The position numbers were made by a program, and so were the translations under genes. This document shows positions 43,814-52,245 of a stretch of DNA of 64,000 bases, in pieces. How positions within the stretch are numbered: the stretch's first letter is position 1; every line of letters starts with the position of its first letter. Origin of the DNA: DASRYH01 sp035687245 (GTDB lineage: Bacteria; Actinomycetota; Coriobacteriia; Anaerosomatales; PHET01); contig DASRYH010000042.1 in the NCBI GenBank assembly GCA_035687245.1, positions 62,001 to 126,000 on the forward strand, written 5' to 3'. The notes beneath the pieces were generated by a model that had not been told where the DNA came from, searched no databases, and worked only from the letters and a program-made list of their open reading frames with translations.

Positions 43814-46129
43814 TTAGCAGCCGAGTGCGGCCATCTGTGGGTGCACGTGGCGGTCGTTGTGCCGCGCGAGCACTTCAGCAACCGGAGCCGCGCTGCCAAT
43901 GAGGTGTCCCTCGACAGAGTCCACGCCGAAGACGCGCAGCAGGTGCAGCGCGTTTTGGGACTCGACGAACTCGGCAGTCGTCTTCATGTTCAGTCCGCGG
44001 GCGAGCTCGACCATGGCGCGGACGAGGTGGCGATCGTTGGCCGACGTACTCATCGAGCCGACGAAACTGCCGTCGATCTTGACCGCGTCGATAGGCAAAC
44101 GCTTCAGGTGGAAGAAGGACGTGAAGCCCGAACCGAAGTCGTCGAGTGCGATCTTGCAGCCCATCGCGTGCAGGGCCCCGAGCGCGTCGGCCATGCCCGC
44201 CGGATCGGCGATGACGGCGTCTTCGGTCAACTCGAGGGTCAAGCGTGTGAGGTCGATGTCCAGGCTGCTGCTGAGCTTCTTCAGCGTCGTCAGCAGACGC
44301 GCGTCGCTGATCGTCTTCACGGATAGGTTCACGTTGAGGCCGAACGACTGGTGCGCGTGCTCCTCGAGAATGCGGGCGGCCTGCGTGAGCATCCACAGGT
44401 CGATATCGACGATGGCGCCGCTGCGCTCTGCGATGGGCAGGAAGCGCTCGGGCAGGATCAGCTCGTCGGCGTCGCGCTGTTCGAGACGGATGAGCAGCTC
44501 ATAGGCGCTCACCACGCCGGTGCCGGCATCGCAGATCGGCTGCGCGAAGACGTCGAAGGCATCCGCGGCCAGCGCGTGCTCGACGATTCCCGTCCAGGCG
44601 CGCACGTCGTCGGCGCCCGACGCGTAGCCGTCAGCGACTTCGAAGACCTTGTAGCGCGAACGGCCGAGGTTCTTGGCGCGATACATCGTTGAGTCGGCCA
44701 GCGAGACAAGCTCCTCGGCGTCCATGCTGTGCTCGGGGTAGAGAACCACGCCGATGCTCGCCGAAACGCGCAGGCTGCGGCCGTGTGCTTCGGCGCGCAT
44801 ACCCGCAAAGCCGCGCAGGAGGCGCTCGGCCGTAGAGGACGCGGCGCGCTCGTCGGCGTCGGGCAACAGGATCGCGAACTCATCGCCGCCGATGCGTGCG
44901 ATGAGGCTGTCGGAGCGCACGCACGCGCTCAGCATGCGAGAGACCGAGACCAGCAGGTCGTCTCCGACCTTATGTCCCAGGGCGTCGTTGATCTCCTTGA
45001 AGCCGTCGAGGTCGAGCCAGAGCACAGCTCCCTCGTTGCCTTCGGCAGAGGCCTGGACGAGTGTCATGCGCAGGCGTTCCTCGAAGCGGCGGCGGTTCGC
45101 CAGGCCGGTGAGGAAGTCGTGGCTGGCGATGTGCAGCAGCTCGTTCTCCTGGCGACGGCGCGCGGTGACGTCACGTGCGATGCCGTGGACGATCGAGCTG
45201 TCTTCAGCTGCGGGGAGCAGCGTGATCTCGAGGTCGAGAGAGCGGCCGTTTCCGGGGCAGCCGTCGATGTTGATGACGATGCCCTCGCGAGGCAGGTCGC
45301 GCTCGAGCCGGACGACGAGGCGCTGAGCCTCGACGCCGAAGAGGGCCGAGGCGTGACGCCCGACAGCCTGCTCGGGAGTGATGCCGAAGAAGCGCTCGAC
45401 GGCGGAGCTTGCGAAGGTGAAGTTGCCGTCGCGATGCATGGTGAAGACGAGGTCGTTGAGGTTGTTGATCAGGCTGCGGTAGCGCGTTTCGGTAAGCTCC
45501 ACCGCACGCTCCGCGGTGGCCCGGCGCTCGGCTTGAGACTGCAGGTCGACAACGGTGGCCTCAAGCTCAGCGGTGCGGTCGCGCACCCGGTTCTCGAGCT
45601 CGTCGCGGTTCTCCTCGACTTGGCGCTTTGACTCCTCGAGCTCGTTGACCATCGCCTCGATGTTGACCGCAAGTGAGGCGATCTCGTCGTTGCCGTGGAA
45701 CTCGAGCGGCTCAGGACGACCTGACTTGCGGATGCGGCGCACGCCGCCCTCGAGCTGCGTAACCCGATCGAGCACCATCCGGTTGATGCCCCGGTTGAGC
45801 ACGGCGATCGCAAAACCGATCGCGAGAATGACCGCTATCACGAGCGAGGCGAGCGTGCGCAGAGTGCGGTCCCACACAGAGTTGGCGCTGAGGTGGTCGG
45901 TGACGCCGGTCGGCGAGAACGGGCCGGTCAGACCGGTGATACGCGCGAGTACACCGGTCTGTGCCTGCGGGACGGCGTCGACGCCACTGGCGGGAGAGAA
46001 GACCGCTTCGGCCCGGGAAAGCGTGTCAGCGGCCCGGAACAGCAGGACGCCGGCCGTCGAAAGAACGACGACCGACAGAAGTGCCATCACGACTGCGACG
46101 TAGGCTATGACTCGCCGGCCAAGCTTCAC
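43814..46129 (-). CDS. HAMP-PAS-GGDEF-EAL membrane sensor
   Basis: A 771-residue c-di-GMP enzyme. Two membrane helices (about residues 8-32 and 90-112) flank a small periplasmic loop. HAMP, a coiled coil and a PAS domain follow (to about 340). The GGDEF domain has IARIGGDEFAILL (about residue 412), so synthesis is possible. The EAL domain is degenerate at its name motif (YELLIRL), keeps TLELTED, ALDDFGSGF and VKIDGSF, but has AEFVES and VEGHLIG where AEGVE and QG are usual. Hydrolysis may therefore be weak or lost, and the domain may only bind c-di-GMP. No gene partner is evident. Confidence 0.85.
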   Translation of the reverse strand: MKLGRRVIAYVAVVMALLSVVVLSTAGVLLFRAADTLSRAEAVFSPASGVDAVPQAQTGVLARITGLTGPFSPTGVTDHLSANSVWDRTLRTLASLVIAVILAIGFAIAVLNRGINRMVLDRVTQLEGGVRRIRKSGRPEPLEFHGNDEIASLAVNIEAMVNELEESKRQVEENRDELENRVRDRTAELEATVVDLQSQAERRATAERAVELTETRYRSLINNLNDLVFTMHRDGNFTFASSAVERFFGITPEQAVGRHASALFGVEAQRLVVRLERDLPREGIVINIDGCPGNGRSLDLEITLLPAAEDSSIVHGIARDVTARRRQENELLHIASHDFLTGLANRRRFEERLRMTLVQASAEGNEGAVLWLDLDGFKEINDALGHKVGDDLLVSVSRMLSACVRSDSLIARIGGDEFAILLPDADERAASSTAERLLRGFAGMRAEAHGRSLRVSASIGVVLYPEHSMDAEELVSLADSTMYRAKNLGRSRYKVFEVADGYASGADDVRAWTGIVEHALAADAFDVFAQPICDAGTGVVSAYELLIRLEQRDADELILPERFLPIAERSGAIVDIDLWMLTQAARILEEHAHQSFGLNVNLSVKTISDARLLTTLKKLSSSLDIDLTRLTLELTEDAVIADPAGMADALGALHAMGCKIALDDFGSGFTSFFHLKRLPIDAVKIDGSFVGSMSTSANDRHLVRAMVELARGLNMKTTAEFVESQNALHLLRVFGVDSVEGHLIGSAAPVAEVLARHNDRHVHPQMAALGC

Positions 46130-46317
46130 CCGAACCCCTTAACGCCATGAGCATCCTTGCGGCCGCACCAAACCAGCTGCAAAGGTGTCATCGGCATACG
46201 GTCAAGGGGGCTTGAGAGAGTGTTTCAGCAGCTCGTTGGGGGTAATGGGGGTTCGAGCTATCCACGTGGTCAATTCATTGGCGACAACACACGGACGAGG
46301 ATGCGAGAAAGCGGTTC

Positions 46318-48942
46318 TCAGACCTCGAGCCGCCCCATCATCTCGACGGTGATCGACTGGCTCGCCGAAGGCAGGTCGGCCCACGGATCAGCGCCGCGCT
46401 CGAGCCATTCGGCAGCGTTGATGACGGTGAATTCGGGGCGGGACTCGGTACCTTCGAGCTCGTTCCACGACATCGGGACGGCTACCGGAGCCCCTGGGCG
46501 CGCACGCGTGCTGTAGGGTGCGACGGCCGTTGCACCGCGGGCGTTGCGCAGATAGTCGATGAAGACCTTGCCGGTGCGCTTCGCCTTGTTCATGTTCGAG
46601 GTGAACAGGCGCGGCTCGATGCGCACGATGTGCTCGACGAACGCGTGGCAGAAGTCCTTGGAGGCGGTCCAGTCGTGGCGGCGCCGAACCGGCACCACGA
46701 CGTGCAGGCCCTTGCCGCCGGTCGACTTCACCCACGACTCGAGGCCAAGGCGCGCCAGCTCCACGCGCAGCAGCAAGGCCGTGCCGGCTACCACGCTCCA
46801 CGGCAGCTCAGGATCCGGGTCGAGGTCGAAGATGAGTCGGTCGGGCTTCTCGATCTGATCGGCGCGCGAGCCCCACGGGTGGATCTCGAGCACGCCCATC
46901 TGCACGAGCCCCACGATGCCCGCGAAGTCCTTGATGCACGCGTAGGGCATGGTTTTGTCGCTCTCCGGCTCGAAGACGCCCACGGTGCCGACGGCTTTCG
47001 GGAAGTGGTCGATGTGCTTCTGGTAGAAGCACTCGCCGGTGTAGCCGGTGGGGCAGCGAACGAGCGAGAGCGGCCGCTGGGCCACGTGCGGCAGCATCAG
47101 CGGCGCGACGCGCTCGTAGTACTCCGCAAGCGCGGACTTCGTGACTCCCGCGTCCGGCCACAGCACGCGGTCGGGGTTCGAGAGCGTCACGCCCGCGAAG
47201 CTCGTGCGGGTACCGCCGCTGCCTGCCGCTGCGGCTTCGTCCTCGTCGGAGAGCGCGTCTGCCGAAGGCGGGGTGTCCGCGGCCGTTTCGGCAACGACAT
47301 CCTCGATCGGCTTGTCCTCGCGCAGCCCCAGGAACGTGGGGTGCCGAAGCGAGCGCTCCTCGGTCCATTCGGCGAAGGTGACCTCGGCCACGAGCGTCGG
47401 AGTGACCCAGTGGATGCCCTTGGCCATCGGTCCCGTCGGTGGGTTGATGACCGGCGGCTCGTCGACCTCGGTGCCCTGCAGCTTGCCGAAGATGTCGGCG
47501 AGCGACTCCTCGGTGAAACCGGAGCCGGCACGACCCGTATGCACCAGACGGCCGTCTTCATACAGCGCGAGCACGAGCGCGCCGAAGGCTGAACGCGTGC
47601 CGCCCGGGTCGGTATAGCCCACCACCACGAACTCCTGGCGCAGTAGGCACTTGGTCTTCAGCCAGTCGTGTCCGCGGCCCGCGCGGTAGGGCGCGTCGCG
47701 GCGCTTGGAGACGATGCCTTCGAGAGAGAAGTCGCAGGCGCGCGAGAAGAAGACGTCGCCGTGGCCTTCGATGTGGTCGGTGTAGCGCAGGCGGTCGCTG
47801 TGGCGGGGGAGCAGCTCGAAGAGGAGCTGCTTGCGCTGTGTGAGCGGGACGCCGCGCAGATCGACGCCGTCGAGGTAGAGCAGGTCGAAAGCCATGTAGT
47901 GCAGCTCGGCCGAGTGCCCGCGCCGCGCGTAGTTCTGCAGTGCTTGGAAGTCGTTGGTGCCGTCCGCGCGCAAGACCACGACCTCGCCGTCGAGGATCGC
48001 GGTGGTCGCTGGCAACGCGGCTGCGGCCGTCTCGATCTCAGCGAAGCGGCCCGTCCAGTCCTTGCCGCTTCGGCTCACCATCCGCACCTTGCCCGCGTCA
48101 ACGAACGCGAGCATTCGGTAGCCGTCGAACTTGATCTCGTGCAGCCACTTCTCGCCCTCGGGCGCGGTCTTCACGAGCGTGGCGAGCTCGACCTCGATCT
48201 TCGCCGGCATCGGGGAGCGCACCGCGCCCGGCAGCGCATCGAGAGCTGCTGCGTCATTGCCAGCGCCCGTGCCGCTCGCGCCTGCGGCGGCCGCCAGTGC
48301 CGGGTGCAGCCCGGTCGTTTCGGCAACGTTCTGCTCGACACTCTCCGTGGAGTGCCACACGGCATCGAGGTCGGCCGAGATCTCATCCATCGTGCGGCCG
48401 GTGGCCACGCTCGTCGTCCATTCGGCGGTCGCCTCGAAGGCTTCGGCGGGGCGCTCGTCCTCGTCGTGCTCCTTGAAGAGCAGCCAGGTGTTCTCCGCAG
48501 GCTTCTTGCCGTAGCCCTTGGTCTTGAGGATCATCCAGCGCCCACGCAGACGTTCGCCGAAGAGGTAGAACTTCAGGTGGCCCTGGTCGAGGTGCGCGCG
48601 CGGGTCGCCGTGGTCGGGCTCCCAGGTGCCGCGGTCCCAGATCATCACGGTGCCGCCGCCGTACTCGCCCTTGGGGATGACGCCCTCGAAGCTGCCGTAG
48701 TCGATGGGGTGGTCCTCCACCCGCATCGCGAGGCGCTTCTGCTTGGGGTCGAGTGAGGGCCCCTTCGGAATCGCCCACGAGAGCATCACGCCGTCGAGTT
48801 CGATGCGGAAGTCCCAGTGCAGGTGCGAGGCGGCGTGCTTCTGGATGACGTAGGCGAGCCCCGCATGCGCGTCGGCACGCTCGCCCGACGGCTCCGGCGT
48901 CAGCCCAAAGTCGCGCTTGCGGCGATACTCCTCGAGCGCCAC
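46318..48942 (-). CDS. ligD: ATP-dependent DNA ligase LigD (PE-LIG-POL)
   Basis: An 874-residue non-homologous end joining ligase. Domain order is 3'-phosphoesterase (about residues 30-170, with HLHWDFRIELDG and KGEYGGGTVMIWDRGTW), ligase (about 235-540, nucleotidyl lysine 271 in HEIKFDGYR and later WLKTKC), and primase-polymerase (about 595-860, catalytic acids in FDLDPDPE). This is the Pseudomonas order, not the POL-first order of mycobacteria. GTG 48942 follows the TAG of ku directly, so repair proteins are co-translated. LigD seals and fills Ku-bound double-strand breaks, mainly when no second chromosome copy is present. Confidence 0.93.
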   Translation of the reverse strand: MALEEYRRKRDFGLTPEPSGERADAHAGLAYVIQKHAASHLHWDFRIELDGVMLSWAIPKGPSLDPKQKRLAMRVEDHPIDYGSFEGVIPKGEYGGGTVMIWDRGTWEPDHGDPRAHLDQGHLKFYLFGERLRGRWMILKTKGYGKKPAENTWLLFKEHDEDERPAEAFEATAEWTTSVATGRTMDEISADLDAVWHSTESVEQNVAETTGLHPALAAAAGASGTGAGNDAAALDALPGAVRSPMPAKIEVELATLVKTAPEGEKWLHEIKFDGYRMLAFVDAGKVRMVSRSGKDWTGRFAEIETAAAALPATTAILDGEVVVLRADGTNDFQALQNYARRGHSAELHYMAFDLLYLDGVDLRGVPLTQRKQLLFELLPRHSDRLRYTDHIEGHGDVFFSRACDFSLEGIVSKRRDAPYRAGRGHDWLKTKCLLRQEFVVVGYTDPGGTRSAFGALVLALYEDGRLVHTGRAGSGFTEESLADIFGKLQGTEVDEPPVINPPTGPMAKGIHWVTPTLVAEVTFAEWTEERSLRHPTFLGLREDKPIEDVVAETAADTPPSADALSDEDEAAAAGSGGTRTSFAGVTLSNPDRVLWPDAGVTKSALAEYYERVAPLMLPHVAQRPLSLVRCPTGYTGECFYQKHIDHFPKAVGTVGVFEPESDKTMPYACIKDFAGIVGLVQMGVLEIHPWGSRADQIEKPDRLIFDLDPDPELPWSVVAGTALLLRVELARLGLESWVKSTGGKGLHVVVPVRRRHDWTASKDFCHAFVEHIVRIEPRLFTSNMNKAKRTGKVFIDYLRNARGATAVAPYSTRARPGAPVAVPMSWNELEGTESRPEFTVINAAEWLERGADPWADLPSASQSITVEMMGRLEV

Positions 48943-49758
48943 CTACGCCTGCTTCTTCTCGGCCTCAGCGGCCGCCACGCTCTTGCGCAGCAGCTCCATG
49001 ATGTCGACCACGTCGGCGGTCGGCGCGGCCTCCTTGCCGGGCATCTCGGTGATGAGCGCGCCGCCCTCCTCGACCTTCTTCTTGATGAGATCGAGCAGGT
49101 CGTTGCGGTAGGTGTCGGAGTACTGCGCCGGGTCCCAGTCCTCAACGAGCGCGCCCACCAGCTGCTGCGCGAGCGCGAGCTCCTTGTCAGTCACGCCGCT
49201 CTCTTCGAGATCTGCCGAAGGCAGGCCGAGGTCAGCGGCGTTACGGAGTTCGTCGGCGTAGCGCAGCAGGTCGAGGACGAGCGCGTCGCCTTCGGGGAAG
49301 AGGGCAGCTAGGTACTGCCGGGTGCGTATGACCACGCGCGCCACCGCGACCTGGCCGTTCTTGCGCAGCACCTCGCGCAGCAACGCATAGGGCTTCCGGC
49401 CAACGTCTTCGGGCACGATGTAGTACGGCTTGTTGAAGTAGGGCGGGTCGATGCAGTCGCGGCAGACCACCGCGACGATGTCGATGGTGTGGGTCGCCTT
49501 GGGGTTGGCAGCCTCGATCTCCTCGGGCTCGAGCACCACGTAGGCGCCCTTCTCATACTCGAAGCCCTTCACGATGTCGTCGAAGGGGACCTCTTCGCCC
49601 GTAGCTTCGGCGACGCGCTTCTGCCGAACCCGGCTCATCGTCTCTTTGTCGAGGTTATGGAACGCGATCTCGCTTCCCTTGTCCTCAGCTGACACGAGGC
49701 CGACAGGAATCGTCACGAGACCAAACGAGATAACGCCCTTCCATAGCGCGCGGGGCAT
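48943..49758 (-). CDS. ku: Non-homologous end joining protein Ku
   Basis: A 271-residue Ku homodimer subunit. It starts MPRALWKGVISFGLVTIPVGL, the family signature, and contains TIDIV...YFNKPYY and the ring-forming strands (KEGQ-like region VAVARVVIRTRQYLAAL). The C-terminal tail is Lys/Glu/Ala-rich, which recruits LigD and binds DNA. GAAAGG lies before ATG 49758. It binds DNA ends and, with the adjacent ligD, forms the two-component bacterial end joining system. Length is normal for the family. Confidence 0.93.
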   Translation of the reverse strand: MPRALWKGVISFGLVTIPVGLVSAEDKGSEIAFHNLDKETMSRVRQKRVAEATGEEVPFDDIVKGFEYEKGAYVVLEPEEIEAANPKATHTIDIVAVVCRDCIDPPYFNKPYYIVPEDVGRKPYALLREVLRKNGQVAVARVVIRTRQYLAALFPEGDALVLDLLRYADELRNAADLGLPSADLEESGVTDKELALAQQLVGALVEDWDPAQYSDTYRNDLLDLIKKKVEEGGALITEMPGKEAAPTADVVDIMELLRKSVAAAEAEKKQA

Positions 49759-49819
49759 GGCGGCAACCTTTCGGTGAGCGGACCTGCTAGCTACCAGCTA
49801 TTTCCCCTTCCGGGGCCTG

Positions 49820-50326
49820 CTACCTGCGCTCGGATTCGAGCAGTGCGCGCTTGCGCTCGACGCCCCAGCGGTAGCCGGACAGCGCGCCGCTTGCACCCAC
49901 CACTCTGTGACAGGGCACCGCGAGGGCGACGGGGTTGGCGCCGCAGGCCGTAGCCGCCGCGCGAAACGCCGAAGGACGGCCCACGCGCGCGGCCAGCTCG
50001 CCGTAGGTGATCGTGCTGCCGGCCGGGATCTCGAGCAGTGCTGCCCACACGCCGCGCTGGAAGTCGGTGCCGCGCAAGTCGAGATCGGGCAGTGGACCGC
50101 TGGGCTCGGTTGCAAGCGCTGCTACGGCCGCCGCCTCCGGCAGCACCGCGGCCTGGACCTCAACCAGCATCGCGCTTGGGAACCTCGCCGCCAGCGCATC
50201 GCGCGCCGCTGCGTCGGACTCGCCGAAGGTCGCGAAGCACACCCCCGCATCGCTCACGGCCACGAGCATTCGGCCCAGCGCCGATTCGGCGAAGGCGAAG
50301 CGGATCGTCTCGGGCATCGCTGGCAT
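49820..50326 (-). CDS. ogt: Methylated-DNA-protein-cysteine methyltransferase
   Basis: A 168-residue suicide repair enzyme. The acceptor Cys139 is in the family motif PCHRVV, the Asn hinge is in ACGANP and the DNA-recognition helix is GRPSAFRAAATA. The N-terminal ribonuclease-like domain (IRFAFAESALGRMLVAV) resembles that of the Ada C-terminal half. AAAGG before ATG 50326 fixes the start. It removes O6-alkylguanine lesions. Location beside ku and ligD suggests a small repair cluster; it is separated from ku by 61 bases in the same direction. Confidence 0.9.
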   Translation of the reverse strand: MPAMPETIRFAFAESALGRMLVAVSDAGVCFATFGESDAAARDALAARFPSAMLVEVQAAVLPEAAAVAALATEPSGPLPDLDLRGTDFQRGVWAALLEIPAGSTITYGELAARVGRPSAFRAAATACGANPVALAVPCHRVVGASGALSGYRWGVERKRALLESERR

Positions 50327-50415
50327 CTCGTGGCCTTTCGTGCGCGCATCGCGGTGGTGGGGTATCAAGTCTAGCAACAGCCCGCGCTCACACCGATAGG
50401 TCGCGAGGGGGAGTC

Positions 50416-51039
50416 ATGGACGAACACGATACTTCCGCGTTCAACACCCACGTTCCCGAGCCCGACGCACCGGATGGCGATGCGCTCGAGGCCCAGATGG
50501 AGGAGCAGGTTGAGGAGTTCCTGGCCAACGTGCCCTGGTGGGTCGTGCTGCTGGAGGGCATGGCAGTGCTCGGTCTGGGAGTCCTGCTGCTGCTCAAGAC
50601 CGAGGTCACTACGCTCGTACTCGTGTCGTTCTTCGGCTGGTACTGGCTGATACACGGCTTTTTTGAGCTGGCGAGCCTGACGTGGGACCGGTCGCACTGG
50701 GGTTGGCGCGTGCTCTCAGGCGTGCTGGGTGTGCTCGCGGGGCTCTACGTGGTGAGCGCGCCCGTGATGGGCGCGGCCGTCGTGCTTGGGGTCGCCACGA
50801 TCATGCTCGGCATCAACGGCGCGATCATCGGCGCATCTTCGCTGGCCAAGGCGGTCGCCGGCGGCGGGTGGGGTGTCGGCATCTTCGGCGCGCTGAGCCT
50901 CGTCATCGGCCTGTCGATCGCCCTTCGCTTCCCGGAGTACATGGGCGCGCTGCCGTGGGTATGGGGTGTGATGGCGATGATCGCCGGCGCAGCGGGCGTT
51001 GCCGCAGCGGTGCGGATCAGGAAGATCCAGGCCGCATAG
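50416..51039 (+). CDS. HdeD/DUF308 family membrane protein
   Basis: A 207-residue protein with an acidic N-terminal tail (about 35 residues) and six membrane helices (from WWVVLLEGMAVLGLGVLLLL). The repeated GxxxxxxG-rich helices and the DUF308-like GWYWLIHGFFELASL segment match the HdeD acid-resistance family. GAGGGGGAG precedes ATG 50416. The family is linked to acid stress in enterobacteria but its role elsewhere is unknown. It is divergent from ogt and convergent with the MerR gene. Confidence 0.8.
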   Translation: MDEHDTSAFNTHVPEPDAPDGDALEAQMEEQVEEFLANVPWWVVLLEGMAVLGLGVLLLLKTEVTTLVLVSFFGWYWLIHGFFELASLTWDRSHWGWRVLSGVLGVLAGLYVVSAPVMGAAVVLGVATIMLGINGAIIGASSLAKAVAGGGWGVGIFGALSLVIGLSIALRFPEYMGALPWVWGVMAMIAGAAGVAAAVRIRKIQAA

Positions 51040-51097
51040 ACAACGCGCCTACCACGCCGGCGTTATCGCTCTCGTAGCACGCTCGAGTCGGAGCGGC

Positions 51098-51856
51098 TTA
51101 GTCGCGCTGTGAGTTCGCCACGATCGCGTCGTGCCACCACTGCGCCAAACCCTCGCGCATCTTCTCGTAGGTCGCGGTGAAGCGAGCGTCGGCGAGATAC
51201 ATCTCGGCGAGCCCAACATGGAACTCGCGAGAGAGCGGGTAGAACCACTTGTCGATGAGCAGCCGCGCCTCTTCGGCGACGTCTGTCGCGCGCGGGTCGT
51301 TCGCGGCCACGCCCTCGTCGTAGAGGGCGACCATGCGGCCGTTGACCTCGTCCTGCTCGGCCTTCATGCGGGCCCAGTCTTGCTTGCCGTAGCGCTTGGT
51401 GCGTCGAGCCGACTCCTTGTAGGCGTCGGTCTCGCCCCAGCGCTCCTGGACCTCTTCCTCGTACTCGGACGGGTCGAAATCCTCGCCGAAGACCTCGAAC
51501 ATCTCTTCTTTGGTCATGCCTATCCCTCCCTTCATCGAGAGGATCGTCTTGTCGAGGAGTGCGAGCAGCGCCTCGTCTCGCTTGAGCTTCTCCTCGACGA
51601 GCTGCTTCTGGGCCACCAGCGCGTCGACAGGGTCGAAGTCCGGGTCGGCGAGCACGGTCGCGATCTCCTCAAGCGTGAAGTCGAACTCGCGGTAGAGCAG
51701 GATCTGCTGCAGCCGTATGAGGTCGTCGTCGCTGTAGAGGCGGTAGCCCGCATCGCTTCTTGCGATAGGTTCGAGCAGCCCGATCTCGTCGTAGTGGTGC
51801 AGCGTCCGGACGCTGACGTGCGCGATCTTGGCGGCTTCTCCAACTGTGTAGGACAT
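51098..51856 (-). CDS. MerR-family activator with TipAS ligand domain
   Basis: A 252-residue regulator. Residues 1-70 form the MerR winged helix (SYTVGEAAKIAHVSVRTLHHYDEIGL), a coiled coil follows (about 75-115), and residues about 115-250 match the TipAS antibiotic-recognition domain (YKESARRTKRYGKQDWARM, ADARFTATYEKMREGLAQW). TipA-type proteins trap thiopeptides or other large drugs and switch promoters on by DNA untwisting. AAAGGAGG sits seven bases before ATG 51856. Its own promoter has the 19-base spacer typical of MerR targets. No transporter gene follows, so targets may be elsewhere or the gene acts mainly on itself. Confidence 0.88.
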   Translation of the reverse strand: MSYTVGEAAKIAHVSVRTLHHYDEIGLLEPIARSDAGYRLYSDDDLIRLQQILLYREFDFTLEEIATVLADPDFDPVDALVAQKQLVEEKLKRDEALLALLDKTILSMKGGIGMTKEEMFEVFGEDFDPSEYEEEVQERWGETDAYKESARRTKRYGKQDWARMKAEQDEVNGRMVALYDEGVAANDPRATDVAEEARLLIDKWFYPLSREFHVGLAEMYLADARFTATYEKMREGLAQWWHDAIVANSQRD

Positions 51857-51880
51857 CTCGCACACCTCCTTTCGGCTGCG

Positions 51881-51911
51881 ACTCTAGACCCTCACGTTAC
51901 GTCAGGGTCAA
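51881..51911 (-). promoter_or_regulatory. MerR-type promoter with 19-base spacer and operator
   Basis: On the minus strand TTGACC (51906-51911) and TAGAGT (51881-51886) are 19 bases apart, the over-long spacing that MerR proteins correct. The 23-base near-palindrome GACCCT...ACGT-T-ACGT...AGGGTC (51887-51909) fills the spacer. The predicted transcript starts only a few bases before the ribosome site of the merR gene. Confidence 0.75.
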
Positions 51912-52002
51912 CACCCAATGCGAGGTTTTCTTGCCGAAGGGGTGCGACGGCACACGAGCGCCGAATCTCAGCGATGCAAACGACACAAGAAGAATCTCGG
52001 AA

Positions 52003-52030
52003 TTGTCGGCAGGAGTCGGGCGATTAGAAT
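52003..52030 (+). promoter_or_regulatory. Promoter of the GGDEF/EAL gene leader
   Basis: TTGTCG (52003-52008) and TAGAAT (52025-52030) are 16 bases apart. The expected start, near 52037, lies in the first stem of a three-hairpin leader. The 389-base spacer 51857-52245 thus holds the merR promoter, this promoter and the structured leader. Confidence 0.5.
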
Positions 52031-52031
52031 A

Positions 52032-52147
52032 GAACTAGCACGGTGACATTACCCCCAATGTCGCGTGTTAGTTCTCAAGCCGCCACCCCCACGGCGGCCC
52101 GAGATACGAGGGGTTGAGAGCCTCGATGCGACGGCATCGGGGCTCTC
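52032..52147 (+). promoter_or_regulatory. Three-hairpin structured leader or small RNA
   Basis: Hairpin 1 (52032-52074) has 17 pairs with a small internal bulge and the loop ACCCCC. Hairpin 2 (52079-52098) is GCCGCC/GGCGGC with loop ACCCCCAC. Hairpin 3 (52116-52147) has 14 pairs including one G-T and a GACG tetraloop. Between 2 and 3 the single-stranded GGGGT (52110-52114) is complementary to ACCCC in either loop, so two exclusive pseudoknots are possible. It ends 98 bases before the GGDEF/EAL start codon. No known riboswitch consensus was recognised. Confidence 0.5.
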
Positions 52148-52245
52148 CCCGTTCATAAAGTGACTGAGTTCTAGCTAATTCGCCGTGCATGTAGTTGTCG
52201 ATACAAACATCACGTGTCCATTCGGACTCCCGGCAAAGGCACCGT

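Noticed and set aside
46240..46270. tRNA T-loop-like GGTTCGAGC
   Set aside because: No 5-bp T stem, no acceptor stem and no anticodon arm can be drawn around it.
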